From positions 25,683 through 89,682 of the forward strand of contig JAHUUM010000008.1 in the NCBI GenBank assembly GCA_019218445.1: a stretch of 64,000 nt of DNA, read 5' to 3'. Position 1 is the first letter of the stretch. Each line of letters begins with the position of its first letter. The notes under the pieces were generated by a model. It worked only from the letters and a program-made list of their open reading frames with translations. It was not told the origin of the DNA and did not search any database. Shown piece by piece: positions 52,914 to 63,017 of this stretch. This stretch comes from Weeksellaceae bacterium TAE3-ERU29 (lineage in GTDB: Bacteria; Bacteroidota; Bacteroidia; Flavobacteriales; Weeksellaceae). A program made the position numbers and the translations under genes.

Positions 52914-53795
52914 ATGGATTTAGTTATTAAAAACATCACAAAAACTTACAACAATGGAGTCAAAGCTCTTGATAATGTAAATTTAGAAATAAAACCGGGA
53001 ATGTTTGGATTGTTAGGACCTAATGGTGCAGGGAAATCATCTCTAATGCGTACGATTGCTACTTTACAAACACCTGACAGCGGATCAATCACTTTTGGAG
53101 ATATTGATGTACTTAAAGACAAAATGAGTCTACGAAAAGTATTAGGTTATCTGCCTCAAGAATTCGGGGTTTATCCGAATATGTCAGCAGAGCAACTCCT
53201 TGATTATTTTGCAAAATTAAAAGGCGTAATGAATACCTCTGAACGCAAAAGCATGATAAAAGAAGTGCTTACGGTAACAAATTTATACGATGTTCGTAAA
53301 AAGAGCGTGAGTGGATATTCAGGAGGAATGAAACAGCGTTTTGGGATTGCTCAATTATTAATCAATGACCCGAAATTAATTATTGTTGATGAGCCTACTG
53401 CCGGATTAGACCCTGCGGAACGCCACCGATTTTTAAATGTTTTAAGAGAAATCGGAACGAAACATACCGTAATTTTCTCCACGCACATTGTAGATGACGT
53501 ACGAGAATTATGCAACGATCTTGCGATATTAAACGGCGGAAAAATACTTTTCAGAGGTTCGGCAGACGAAGGAGAACAAAACTTAGAAGGAAAAATCTGG
53601 ACACGTATCATTCAACGTGAAGAATTTGATAACTTTAATGAAAAATACAATATCATTTCATCAAACTTTAATCAAGATGATACTTTGAATATTCGAGTAT
53701 TTTCTGAGGTTCAACCGGATGAAACTTTTATACAAGCCAATCCTATTTTAGAGGATGTGTATTTTGTAACCTTAAAAACCGACCACAATGTTTAA
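52914..53795 (+). CDS. ABC transporter ATP-binding protein
   Basis: 293 aa. GPNGAGKSS (Walker A, about 35-43), the Q-loop in GYLPQEFGVYPNMSAEQLL, signature SGGMKQRFGIAQ, Walker B LIIVDEPTAGLDP and STHI. Matches ATPases that drive type-2 ABC permeases and antibiotic exporters. Its end overlaps the permease-peptidase start by 8 bp, so the two products form one complex. Confidence 0.92.
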   Translation: MDLVIKNITKTYNNGVKALDNVNLEIKPGMFGLLGPNGAGKSSLMRTIATLQTPDSGSITFGDIDVLKDKMSLRKVLGYLPQEFGVYPNMSAEQLLDYFAKLKGVMNTSERKSMIKEVLTVTNLYDVRKKSVSGYSGGMKQRFGIAQLLINDPKLIIVDEPTAGLDPAERHRFLNVLREIGTKHTVIFSTHIVDDVRELCNDLAILNGGKILFRGSADEGEQNLEGKIWTRIIQREEFDNFNEKYNIISSNFNQDDTLNIRVFSEVQPDETFIQANPILEDVYFVTLKTDHNV

Positions 53796-56700
53796 AACTA
53801 TCTTTTCTTTTGAAACAAAACGTTGGTTAAAGTCTTGGATGTTTTATCTATTCATTGCCTTATTCTTCGGTTTGTCATTGCTTACCATGGCTTCTGTTTT
53901 GGGTTATTTTGATGCTATTACAAATACTTCTGCATCTAATACGTATATGAATTCACCCATAGCAATTAATGGTATTATAAATGCTTTAGCCACTTTTATC
54001 AATTTCATTATTCCTACGGTTATAGCATCGTTGGTATATCGGGATTTTAAATACAATGCACATACACTATTATTTGCTTATCCGTTTAATAAATTACAAT
54101 ATTTATTGGGTAAATTCTTTAGTGGTTATTTTATCGTATTACTGATTACTTTATTTATAGTAATAGGCGTTTATGTATCTACTATTTTACCATTTGCTAA
54201 TCCGGATTTACTCGGACCACAACAGATATTTGCCTATTTTCAGAGTTATTTAATATTTATTATTCCTAATATATTTTTTGTAGGAGCAATTACTTTTATG
54301 CTTACAACGCTTACCAGAAATCAATATATAGGCTTTATTTTTGTTATTATTTTATTGATTTTTCAAAGTGTATTATACTCACTATCTGTAATTGCAGATG
54401 ATAAATTTTACTATGCTTTATTTGATCCTACGGGAAATATGGCATTGGATGAACTTACTAAATATTGGACAATTGCAGAACAAAATACACTCAATATTCC
54501 TTTTACGGGCGTGTTGCTTTATAACCGATTATTATGGATAGGAGTAGGAATTTTAGCCCTTGTTTTTACTTATTACCGTTTTTCATTTTCTCATTCGGTA
54601 GGGAAAATTAATAAGAAAAAAGCGGGTAATCGTGTAGTGAAAGATAACTTTTCTACCATTATTAAAATTAATTTGCCTAAAGTTTCTTATTATTATTCAT
54701 TTAAAGACAATTTTAAAAAGGCTTTTAGTCTTTCCAGAATTGATTTTAAATACATTATAAAAAATCCTGTTTTTTGGATTTTAATAGGACTTAGTTTTCT
54801 ATTTACTTTAATTTCTGCTTATACTTTAGGAAAAGAAATATATGGCACAAGTACCTATCCTGTTACTTGGAAAGTACTTTCTCTAATAGGGCAGATCATG
54901 GGTGGATTCACAGCAATTATCATCTATTTATTTGCAGGAATTTTATTAAATCTTGGTACTAATTACCGCATGAATTTATTAATTGATGCTACTCCAACGC
55001 CAAATTGGACTTTATTATTCTCCAAATTTATAGCATTAATAAAAATGGTTTTATTAATTTCTGCCATGAGTATTTTATGCGGAATCATTATCCAAATAGC
55101 ATACGGATTTTATGACTTTAATTTAAGTTTATATCTGCAATATTACGGTTTAGGACTTCTAATGATCATACCTACTATTGCGTTAGCCTTATTTATTCAA
55201 TCATTTTTTAGAAATTATTTTGTAGGATTTTTTGTTATTCTTTTAATTCAATTTTTATTTGGGCAATTCCCTAACATTGGATTAGAGTTACCTATTTATG
55301 ATTTTAATTCAGGAGATATTCCGTCTTATAGTGATATGAATGGTTTTGGCGTGTTACGTACGTTCTTTTACTACCGAGTTTACTGGATTTTATTCGGGGT
55401 AGTACTTTACGGACTTACCTTACTTTTCTGGAGAAGAGGTATTATTTTAGGAGTAAAAAACAGATTGCAAATTTTTAAAAATAGAACTAAAAAAGCGGTA
55501 ATAATTCCAATGGTTATCAGCTTTGTAGGATTTTTAGCATTAGGTTTTGCTTTTTATTATCAATATACTGTCGTAGATACTTATTATTCTTCCAAAGAAG
55601 AAGAGCAAATGCGAGTAGATATTGAGAAAAAATATAAAAAGTATGAAAATTATCCTCAGCCAAGAATTACCGATGTAAAAGTAAATTTAGAACTTTATCC
55701 GGAAGAACGAAATTACAAAGCTCAAGCAGATTATATCATGGTTAATAAAACCAATAAAGCCATTGATTCGCTATTCCTTAATTACGGAGATAATTTACAA
55801 TCCATTGAATTCAATAGAGAAAATACACGCGTATTGAATGACTCAGTGGCAAATTTTGATATTTATAGACTTAATCAGCCATTACAACCCGGTGATACTT
55901 TATTGGTAACTATAAATACTCAAAACGAACCGAACACTTGGTTTAGAGATCATTCACCCATTATAGAAAATGGAACTTTTATAAATAATAGTACACTATT
56001 TCCATCATTTGGATACAATGAAAGTGTAGAACTTAGTGACAATGATGTACGTGAAAAATACGGATTACCAAATAAAGAACGTATGGCAGATCCGCATGAT
56101 ATGAAAGCACGACAAAATACCTACATTTCTGATAATGCTGATTGGATTAATTTTGAAGCAACAGTAAGTACTTCTAAAGACCAAATCGCGATTGCACCCG
56201 GATATTTACAAAAAACATGGGAAGAAAATAACAGAAAATATTTCCATTATAAAATGGATAAAAAAATTCTAAATTTCTACGCATTTAACTCGGCAAGATT
56301 TGCAGTGAAAAAGGAAAAAGAAAATGGTATTAATTACGAGATTTATTATGACCCGCAACATCCATATAACTTAGATAGAATGATGAAAGGACTCAAGAAA
56401 TCAATCGTTTACTATAATGAAAACTTTGGTGAATATCCGCATAAACAGGCTCGTATCATTGAGTTTCCAAGAACAATGGGGACTTTTGCTCAATCATTTG
56501 CCAATACAATGCCTTTCTCGGAAGGAATTGGATTTATTGCGGAAGTAGATGAAAATGACCCTGAATCCGTAGATTATCCGTTCTCTGTGGTTTCCCACGA
56601 AATGGCACACCAGTGGTGGGCTCATCAGGTGATTGGTGCAAATGTAAAAGGTTCAACCATGCTATCGGAATCTTTAGCAGAATATAGCTCATTAAAAGTA

Positions 56701-57438
56701 TTGGAACATGAATACGGTCGTTTCCAAATGCGAAAATTCTTAAAAGAATCATTAGACGGTTATCTAAGAGGAAGAACTACTGAATGGAAAGAGGAAAATC
56801 CATTAATTTATAATGAAAACCAACAATATATTCATTATAACAAAGGTTCTTTAGTAATGTATGCAATGAGTCATTTCTTAGGTGAGAAAAACTTTAATAA
56901 TATCTTGAAAAACTACTTACAAAAAGTAAAATATCAAGAAGCTCCTTATACGACTTCACTGGAGTTGGTAGAGAATATTAAAGCCGGTACACCGGACAGT
57001 TTACAATATTTAGTAAAAGATATGTATGAAACCATTACACTCTACGACAACAAGATATTGAAGGCATCTTCCACGAAAATGAAGAATGGTAAATACAAAG
57101 TAAAAGTTGAATTCCAAGTGTCTAAATACAGAACAGACTCCGAAGGAAAACAAGTATTTGCAGAAGGAAATCAAAAGCCTTTGCAAACCACTATTGACGG
57201 TGAAGAAGTGAAATCATTACCATTAAATGATTATATTGAAGTGAGTGTTTTTGGTGAAAAAACCAAGAAAAATAATCATCAATACGATAATGAGTTAGTG
57301 ACTAAAACGTATAAAATCAATAAGATTTTAAATACTTTTGAAATTATTGTAGATGAAAAACCAACGGAAGTAGGTATTGATGCTTACAATATGTTGATTG
57401 ACAGGGATTCTAACGATAATAGAAAAGCTGTTGAATAA
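53788..57438 (+). CDS. ABC permease fused to M1-family aminopeptidase
   Basis: 1216 aa. Two ABC-2-type membrane blocks (about 1-270 and about 310-600, many hydrophobic spans) are followed by a periplasmic M1-like metallopeptidase region (about 610-1216) with the zinc motif HEMAHQWWAHQ and ESLAEYSSLK supplying the third ligand. Fused permease-M1 proteins are known in Bacteroidota, but the cargo is not established. Coupled to the upstream ATPase; a terminator follows. Confidence 0.9.
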   Translation: MFKTIFSFETKRWLKSWMFYLFIALFFGLSLLTMASVLGYFDAITNTSASNTYMNSPIAINGIINALATFINFIIPTVIASLVYRDFKYNAHTLLFAYPFNKLQYLLGKFFSGYFIVLLITLFIVIGVYVSTILPFANPDLLGPQQIFAYFQSYLIFIIPNIFFVGAITFMLTTLTRNQYIGFIFVIILLIFQSVLYSLSVIADDKFYYALFDPTGNMALDELTKYWTIAEQNTLNIPFTGVLLYNRLLWIGVGILALVFTYYRFSFSHSVGKINKKKAGNRVVKDNFSTIIKINLPKVSYYYSFKDNFKKAFSLSRIDFKYIIKNPVFWILIGLSFLFTLISAYTLGKEIYGTSTYPVTWKVLSLIGQIMGGFTAIIIYLFAGILLNLGTNYRMNLLIDATPTPNWTLLFSKFIALIKMVLLISAMSILCGIIIQIAYGFYDFNLSLYLQYYGLGLLMIIPTIALALFIQSFFRNYFVGFFVILLIQFLFGQFPNIGLELPIYDFNSGDIPSYSDMNGFGVLRTFFYYRVYWILFGVVLYGLTLLFWRRGIILGVKNRLQIFKNRTKKAVIIPMVISFVGFLALGFAFYYQYTVVDTYYSSKEEEQMRVDIEKKYKKYENYPQPRITDVKVNLELYPEERNYKAQADYIMVNKTNKAIDSLFLNYGDNLQSIEFNRENTRVLNDSVANFDIYRLNQPLQPGDTLLVTINTQNEPNTWFRDHSPIIENGTFINNSTLFPSFGYNESVELSDNDVREKYGLPNKERMADPHDMKARQNTYISDNADWINFEATVSTSKDQIAIAPGYLQKTWEENNRKYFHYKMDKKILNFYAFNSARFAVKKEKENGINYEIYYDPQHPYNLDRMMKGLKKSIVYYNENFGEYPHKQARIIEFPRTMGTFAQSFANTMPFSEGIGFIAEVDENDPESVDYPFSVVSHEMAHQWWAHQVIGANVKGSTMLSESLAEYSSLKVLEHEYGRFQMRKFLKESLDGYLRGRTTEWKEENPLIYNENQQYIHYNKGSLVMYAMSHFLGEKNFNNILKNYLQKVKYQEAPYTTSLELVENIKAGTPDSLQYLVKDMYETITLYDNKILKASSTKMKNGKYKVKVEFQVSKYRTDSEGKQVFAEGNQKPLQTTIDGEEVKSLPLNDYIEVSVFGEKTKKNNHQYDNELVTKTYKINKILNTFEIIVDEKPTEVGIDAYNMLIDRDSNDNRKAVE

Positions 57439-57460
57439 ATTTTCCATTAACAAATTTTAA

Positions 57461-57492
57461 AAATGCTGTAAGAGATTCTTATAGCATTTTTT
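57461..57492 (+). terminator. Rho-independent terminator after the permease-peptidase
   Basis: AAATGCTGTAAGA (57461-57473) pairs with TCTTATAGCATTT (57477-57489) with one G-U pair, followed by T residues. It lies 22 bp after the stop. The remaining 180 bp before the porin promoter hold no gene. Confidence 0.82.
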
Positions 57493-57671
57493 AGTTATAT
57501 CTAAACTTAATTTATAATGAAAAATATTGAATTTACTTTAGTGATTAATGTTGAAAAAATGAAGTATTCTTTATATACTCAGAATCTTCTTTAAAAAACC
57601 TTTTAATTAAATAAAAAAATTCATAAGAAAATAAAAGTAAGTAAATAACTTTTCAATAATATAAAATTAGT

Positions 57672-57679
57672 TAAATTTG
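57672..57679 (+). promoter_or_regulatory. Promoter -7 box for the porin-BCCT-Usp operon
   Basis: TAAATTTG, full TAnnTTTG match, 37 bp before the porin ATG. Confidence 0.5.
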
Positions 57680-57716
57680 TAAAAATTTTCACGGACTAAA
57701 CACTTAATTCAAAAAC

Positions 57717-58871
57717 ATGAAATACTTACACATCTTAGCAGTATTAAGCACTACTTTACTATTTGCACAAGAAAAACCGGAAGTAAAAATAGGAGGTGCC
57801 GTCCGTTTTAATTACAACTTATCTACTTGGAAAGAAGCACAAGTAAAAAGGGGTGGCGATTTTGGATATGACCTATTCAGAATTAATGCGGTAGGAAAAT
57901 ACAAAGGGATTTCCGCAAATGCTGAATATCGCCTTTATTCCAATGGTTTTGGTGGTGGAATGCTTAAGCAAGGTTGGCTCGGTTATCATTTTGACGAAAA
58001 AAATGAAATACAACTCGGACTTACACAAGTTCCTTTCGGGAATACACAATACAATTCCAACAGTTGGTTTTTCAGTATCAATTATTATTTAGGACTGGAA
58101 GATGACCACGATATGGGTGTTAAATTCACTCACAAAGGAGAGAAGTGGGATTATGACTTGGCGTTTTTTAAGAATGCGGAAGAACTTCAATTTGGTAATC
58201 TTCCTGATTTATCGCCAAATAGATATTCGTATGATATCGGCTCAATTGATATTGATGGAGACGGAAAAATGGATTTACGAAATAAAGAAATCAATCAACT
58301 AAATGCCAAAGTCGTTTATAAAGTAAAAGGCAGTGCCGGGCATCGTATCGGAGCATCGGCAATGTACGGAGGCGTATTAAATTTAGATACCGAAAATATA
58401 GGAGATCGCAAAGCATTTAGCCTTCATTATCAAATGAAAAAAAATAAATTAGGACTAAAATTACAAGGAACTTACTCCAAAATCAATCCGAAAAATCCCG
58501 ATAATAAATTTAATGATATTGTAGCAATGTCAGCCTATGGCGGAAACTATCTTACACCGGCTGAGTTTTATACCTATACCGGAGGAATTTCATATGATAT
58601 TCCCGTAAAATTCGGACCGGTTTCTCAGCTCCGCCTTTATAATGATTTTGGAATGGTAGATAAAATCAATACCAATTTCCAAAATACGTATATGAATGTA
58701 ACAGGAATCATGATTTCCGCGGGGAACGTTTATATTTATGCCGATATGGCAGGTGGAAAAAATATGCCTTGGTTCAACCCGGATTTTACAAATTCTTTAG
58801 CAAAGGGCTCAAGCGATGACAGTAACAAATGGCATACAAGATATAACATCAATATTGGTTATTACTTCTAA
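57717..58871 (+). CDS. Outer-membrane porin-like beta-barrel protein
   Basis: 384 aa. Signal peptide MKYLHILAVLSTTLLFAQ, then alternating amphipathic strands throughout and a C-terminal aromatic residue (INIGYYF) as in outer-membrane barrels. FRINAVGKYKGISANAEYRLY and PFGNTQYNSNSWFFSINYYLG resemble the carbohydrate-selective/phosphate-selective porin type. It leads a transporter operon with BCCT and Usp genes, so it may be the outer-membrane entry route for the same osmolyte; inferred. Confidence 0.75.
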   Translation: MKYLHILAVLSTTLLFAQEKPEVKIGGAVRFNYNLSTWKEAQVKRGGDFGYDLFRINAVGKYKGISANAEYRLYSNGFGGGMLKQGWLGYHFDEKNEIQLGLTQVPFGNTQYNSNSWFFSINYYLGLEDDHDMGVKFTHKGEKWDYDLAFFKNAEELQFGNLPDLSPNRYSYDIGSIDIDGDGKMDLRNKEINQLNAKVVYKVKGSAGHRIGASAMYGGVLNLDTENIGDRKAFSLHYQMKKNKLGLKLQGTYSKINPKNPDNKFNDIVAMSAYGGNYLTPAEFYTYTGGISYDIPVKFGPVSQLRLYNDFGMVDKINTNFQNTYMNVTGIMISAGNVYIYADMAGGKNMPWFNPDFTNSLAKGSSDDSNKWHTRYNINIGYYF

Positions 58872-58906
58872 AAAACAATTTTAAATCTTAAAATAAACAA
58901 CTAAAA

Positions 58907-60517
58907 ATGGCTAGAAAAATTATTCGTAGTGATGAAAAGAAATCAATTTTCGGATTAAATGTCAACGGACCGGTATTTTTTTCATCAGCAATTCTTATTA
59001 TAATCAGCATTGTACTAACGCTGTCATTTAAAAAAACGGCATCGGAATATTTTGATGCAACCCAAAGTTTTATTTCCAATGAATTAGGGTGGTTTTTCAT
59101 CTTATCCACTAATGTATTTGTAATTTTTATGCTTTACATTGCTTTTAGTCGCTTTGGAAAGATGAGAATCGGAGGAGCGAAAGCTAAACCCGAATTTTCT
59201 ACAATGGCTTGGTTTGCAATGCTTTTTAGTGCGGGAATGGGAATCGGACTTTTATTTTGGTCGATTGCCGAACCTGTTTATCACTTTAAGAATCCGCCAT
59301 TGGCAGAGGGAGGCACAGTTGAAGCCGCTCAAGAAGCTATGAATTTTACTTTTCTGCATTGGGGATTGCACGCTTGGGCAATTTATGCTTTGGTAGGTTT
59401 GTCTTTGGCTTATTTTACGTATTCTCGAGGATTACCCCTTACCATTCGCTCGGTTTTTTATCCGTTTTTAGGGGATAGAATACACGGGAGAATTGGTGAT
59501 GTTATTGATGTTTTAGCGGTATTGGCGACCGTTTTCGGGTTGGCAACTTCGTTGGGATTAGGCGTGCAGCAAGTAGCGGCAGGACTTGACCATCTTTTTG
59601 AAATTGACCCCGGAGTAAATACTCAAATTTATTTAATTGCAGGAATTACTTTGGTAGCGACTATTTCGGTAGTTACGGGGGTGGATAAAGGTGTGAAAAT
59701 CCTTAGTGAAATGAATATGCGGATAGCCGTTATTCTTCTATTGATTGTTGTAATATTAGGTCCTACCATTTTTATATTCAAATCATTTATTCAAAATACA
59801 GGAAGCTACGTTCAAAATTTGGTTATGCTTTCCACTTGGACGGAAAGTTATACAGGTAATACTTGGCAAAATAGCTGGACGATATTTTATTGGGGCTGGT
59901 GGATTGCTTGGTCGCCGTTCGTAGGAATGTTTATTGCCCGAATTTCCAAAGGGCGAAGTATCCGAGAGTTCACTTTGGGCGTTTTAATTGTGCCTACATT
60001 GATAACTTTCTTCTGGATTTCAGCATTCGGGAGTAGTTCTATTCACCAACTATTATCGGGAAATGAACTGATTTCTCAGGCGGTGGACAGCAATATTGCA
60101 ACGGCTTTATTTGCCTTTTTAGAGCAATTGCCTTTCTCATTTATTTTGAATGTCATAGCTATTATCTTAATTATTAGTTTCTTTGTAACTTCTTCGGATT
60201 CAGGGTCATTAGTAGTAGATAGTTTAACTTCGGGAGGGAAAATTGATGCTCCCGTGGGTCAGCGAATTTTCTGGGCTTTGGCAGAAGGTATTGTAGCAGG
60301 TGTTCTTCTCTTAGGAGGCGGATTAAAAGCTCTTCAAACAGCTTCTATCGCAACGGGATTGCCTTTTGCATTGTTGTTGCTCATTATGTGTTACTCCTTG
60401 TATAAAGGTCTGAAAAACGATTATAAAGAGATAAAAAAACGACAATTGCGTTCCAATCCTAAAGGAAAAGATTCCTTGATAAGCTTGGAAAAAGAAGAAA
60501 AAATATCGGAAGAATAA
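58907..60517 (+). CDS. BCCT-family betaine/choline transporter
   Basis: 536 aa, 12 membrane segments. Contains the BCCT hallmark GMGIGLLFWSIAEPVYHF (about 105-122), FTFLHWGLHAWAIYALVG, TVFGLATSLGLGVQQV and WTIFYWGWWIAWSPFVGMFIARISKGRSIREF, which holds the aromatic substrate box. Takes up quaternary-amine osmolytes such as glycine betaine or choline with Na+ or H+. It lacks a long C-terminal osmosensing tail. Flanked by a porin and a stress protein in the same operon. Confidence 0.94.
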   Translation: MARKIIRSDEKKSIFGLNVNGPVFFSSAILIIISIVLTLSFKKTASEYFDATQSFISNELGWFFILSTNVFVIFMLYIAFSRFGKMRIGGAKAKPEFSTMAWFAMLFSAGMGIGLLFWSIAEPVYHFKNPPLAEGGTVEAAQEAMNFTFLHWGLHAWAIYALVGLSLAYFTYSRGLPLTIRSVFYPFLGDRIHGRIGDVIDVLAVLATVFGLATSLGLGVQQVAAGLDHLFEIDPGVNTQIYLIAGITLVATISVVTGVDKGVKILSEMNMRIAVILLLIVVILGPTIFIFKSFIQNTGSYVQNLVMLSTWTESYTGNTWQNSWTIFYWGWWIAWSPFVGMFIARISKGRSIREFTLGVLIVPTLITFFWISAFGSSSIHQLLSGNELISQAVDSNIATALFAFLEQLPFSFILNVIAIILIISFFVTSSDSGSLVVDSLTSGGKIDAPVGQRIFWALAEGIVAGVLLLGGGLKALQTASIATGLPFALLLLIMCYSLYKGLKNDYKEIKKRQLRSNPKGKDSLISLEKEEKISEE

Positions 60518-60547
60518 TCATTTAGTTATATAGAAAACAGGTTAAAA

Positions 60548-61423
60548 ATGAATAAAGTTAAAAATATACTCGTAGCCTTAGATTTAACGGATATTGATGT
60601 TAAATTGATAGAATATACCTCTGTAATTGCCGATAAATTAGGAGCGGAAAAGGTTTATTTTCTTCATAATATAAAGAAGTTTGAGTTAGCCGAATTGTTT
60701 AAAGAGCAGTTGGATAAAATTGATATTGAAAATATCATAGAAGAAAATATTGAAAAGTTATTAAAAAGACACTACACAGCCCCTATTGAAAATGAAATTT
60801 TGGTTTCTGAAGACCCCGATACAGTGAGTCTTATCCGTTATATTGTAACCAAATTTGAGATCAACCTTGTTGTCTTAGGAAATAAAAACAATATCAACGG
60901 AAGCGGAACGGTTTCTTCTAAACTCTTGCATAGTTTGAGATGTGATATTCTTTCCGTAAACCGAGAAGCAGAACTCCCTAAAGGAAACTTTTTAGCGACG
61001 ACCGATTTTTCCAAATTTTCGGTAACAGCTATCCAAAAAGCAAATGCTATGGCTCAACTTTTCGGAGAAAATAAAATAGACGTATTGCATATATTTAAAA
61101 TTCCACAGGTTTATTTTCCGTACTTAGAGCCGAAAGCCTCTTTGGAAAAAGCTGAAAAACACTCTTCTGCAAAACTTGATAAGTTTATCAAGAAAAATCA
61201 ATTGGAAAATAAGGTGAATCCTATTCTAAAAAGTGCCGGAGATAAGAGTATAAGCAAACAAATAAGAGAAATTGCAAAAGAACAAAATACGGATATTATC
61301 TTTATTTCCGGACGTGGACAAAACAGTTTTAATGCCTTTTTGGCGGGAAGTGTTTGCGAAGCATTATTTACAAGTAAATTGAAACGTCCACTTTGGATTG
61401 TGAGGGGTAAAAAGTTATCCTAA
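60548..61423 (+). CDS. Universal stress protein (two-domain)
   Basis: 291 aa with two tandem Usp domains (about 1-140 and 145-290). The second domain has NFLATTDFSKFSVTAIQKAN, DVLHIF and DIIFISGRGQNSFNAFLAGSVCEAL, where the nucleotide-binding G-x(2)-G-x(9)-G(S/T) pattern is only partly kept. Third gene of the porin-BCCT-Usp operon, so it probably acts under osmotic or other stress. A terminator follows. Confidence 0.85.
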   Translation: MNKVKNILVALDLTDIDVKLIEYTSVIADKLGAEKVYFLHNIKKFELAELFKEQLDKIDIENIIEENIEKLLKRHYTAPIENEILVSEDPDTVSLIRYIVTKFEINLVVLGNKNNINGSGTVSSKLLHSLRCDILSVNREAELPKGNFLATTDFSKFSVTAIQKANAMAQLFGENKIDVLHIFKIPQVYFPYLEPKASLEKAEKHSSAKLDKFIKKNQLENKVNPILKSAGDKSISKQIREIAKEQNTDIIFISGRGQNSFNAFLAGSVCEALFTSKLKRPLWIVRGKKLS

Positions 61424-61510
61424 AAAATTTTAATTTAATAAACAAAAATGAGCAGTATCATAAACTGTATGTAGCCGTTTCAAGTACTATCTCATAAAGT
61501 GTGTAAGTTA

Positions 61511-61545
61511 AAAAGAGGCTTAGATTTTTATAATCTGAGCCTTTT
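61511..61545 (+). terminator. Terminator after the Usp gene
   Basis: AGAGGCTTAGATT (61513-61525) pairs with AATCTGAGCCTTT (61531-61544) with one G-U and one mismatch, flanked by A and T runs. The remaining gene-free sequence up to 61735 shows no further feature. Confidence 0.72.
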
Positions 61546-61735
61546 GTTGAATTAAGCATAGATTGGTTTAAAAAAACACCTCAATCTTCAAGGTTTTAAC
61601 TGTTTTTTGCAATTTCTTTTAAGGCTAAACATTCCGATTTCATAATTATTTCATTTGTAAAGAGTGAATTTTTTTGTGTATTTGTGTACTTCTTATAGAG
61701 GTTTTTTATTAGTGGTATAAATAATGGTTTTTTTC

Positions 61736-62923
61736 TTATTTATCTATTTTCAATAACTCTATACAAAACTGAGTCCCTCTATTTTTATCGGAATACTCAA
61801 CATAGATTTTTCCGTTATGGTATTCTTTTATAATTCTTTTAGCCAAAGAAAGCCCTAAACCCCAACCTCGTTTTTTAGTAGTGAATCCCGGTTCAAAAAT
61901 TCGGTGTAATTTCCCTGAGGGTATTCCCGGGCCACTGTCTTTTATTTTAATAATTATTTTGACTTTATCTTCTATTACATTTAATTTGATACTCCCTCTA
62001 CTCTGCATTGCATCCACCGCATTTTTCACAATATTTTCTAAAACCCAACTCAAAAGCTCAGAATTTGCCAAAGCAAACATTTGTGGTTTCTCTGCATTGA
62101 ATTCAAAAGAAATTTTAGAGCTTATTCTCTTTTTTAAATAATTGAAAGTAGACTCCACCACCTCTACTACATTTGTCTTTTTAAGCTCCGGAACAGAGCC
62201 TATTTTAGAAAAACGCATTGCTATTTGGTTAAGACGCTCTACATCATTATTCATTTCATCTACAATAGCTTTGTCAATATTTTCCAATTTTAAAATCTCT
62301 AACCAGCCCAATAAAGAAGTTAAAGGTGTACCTATTTGGTGAGCTGTTTCTTTTGCCATTCCCGCCCATAAAAAACTTTTGTATGAAGAGTCTAACATTC
62401 TGAAATACCAAAAAACAAACACAAAAAAGAGAATAATAATCCCTATTAAAACTAAAGGATAATACCTTAATTTCATTAATAAATTAGAATTCTGATAATA
62501 TATTTCCTGCACTCCAAAAGGTAAATTTACTTGGATAGGAGCATGTTTTTTTTCTAACTCTTCCAAGTGATTTTTTAGAAAAATACTATCTGTTTCTAAC
62601 TTATCAGCAATTTTATCTAAGTTTTTTTGATATAAAAAAGCACCATCTTCATCAACTAAAATTAAAGGAATCGTAGAGTTTTCTTGTAAAATTTTTAAAG
62701 CAAAGCCCCTCGCTTGATCAGATACCTCATTTCCCGAACTTTGCAATTGTAAAGCCTCCACTATTGTTTCCACTTTTTTATGCTCTTCATTTCTTAGTTG
62801 TCGCACTAAATTATTAGAAACTAAAATTGTAGTGCCTACAATAATTAAAGCAATAAAAAACCCTAACCATTTATTAAAATTTTGATTATTAAGTAATCTT
62901 CTATGTGCTTTTTTTACGAACAT
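61736..62923 (-). CDS. Sensor histidine kinase
   Basis: 395 aa. Two membrane helices (about 18-37 and 156-174) flank a periplasmic sensor region of about 115 residues. The kinase core follows with H-box ETAHQIGTPLTSLLGWLE, N-box NIVKNAVDAM, G1 DSGPGIP and G2 RGWGLGLSLAKRII. No HAMP domain. No response-regulator gene lies next to it, so the partner is elsewhere. Divergent from the HAD phosphatase gene. Confidence 0.92.
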   Translation of the reverse strand: MFVKKAHRRLLNNQNFNKWLGFFIALIIVGTTILVSNNLVRQLRNEEHKKVETIVEALQLQSSGNEVSDQARGFALKILQENSTIPLILVDEDGAFLYQKNLDKIADKLETDSIFLKNHLEELEKKHAPIQVNLPFGVQEIYYQNSNLLMKLRYYPLVLIGIIILFFVFVFWYFRMLDSSYKSFLWAGMAKETAHQIGTPLTSLLGWLEILKLENIDKAIVDEMNNDVERLNQIAMRFSKIGSVPELKKTNVVEVVESTFNYLKKRISSKISFEFNAEKPQMFALANSELLSWVLENIVKNAVDAMQSRGSIKLNVIEDKVKIIIKIKDSGPGIPSGKLHRIFEPGFTTKKRGWGLGLSLAKRIIKEYHNGKIYVEYSDKNRGTQFCIELLKIDK

Positions 62924-63017
62924 AGCACAAATATATTAATATTATGTCGGTTTTGTTATTTAAAATTTCATGCTCTATTTCATTTTAAAAACTTATTTTA
63001 GCGAAAATTTTGACAGA

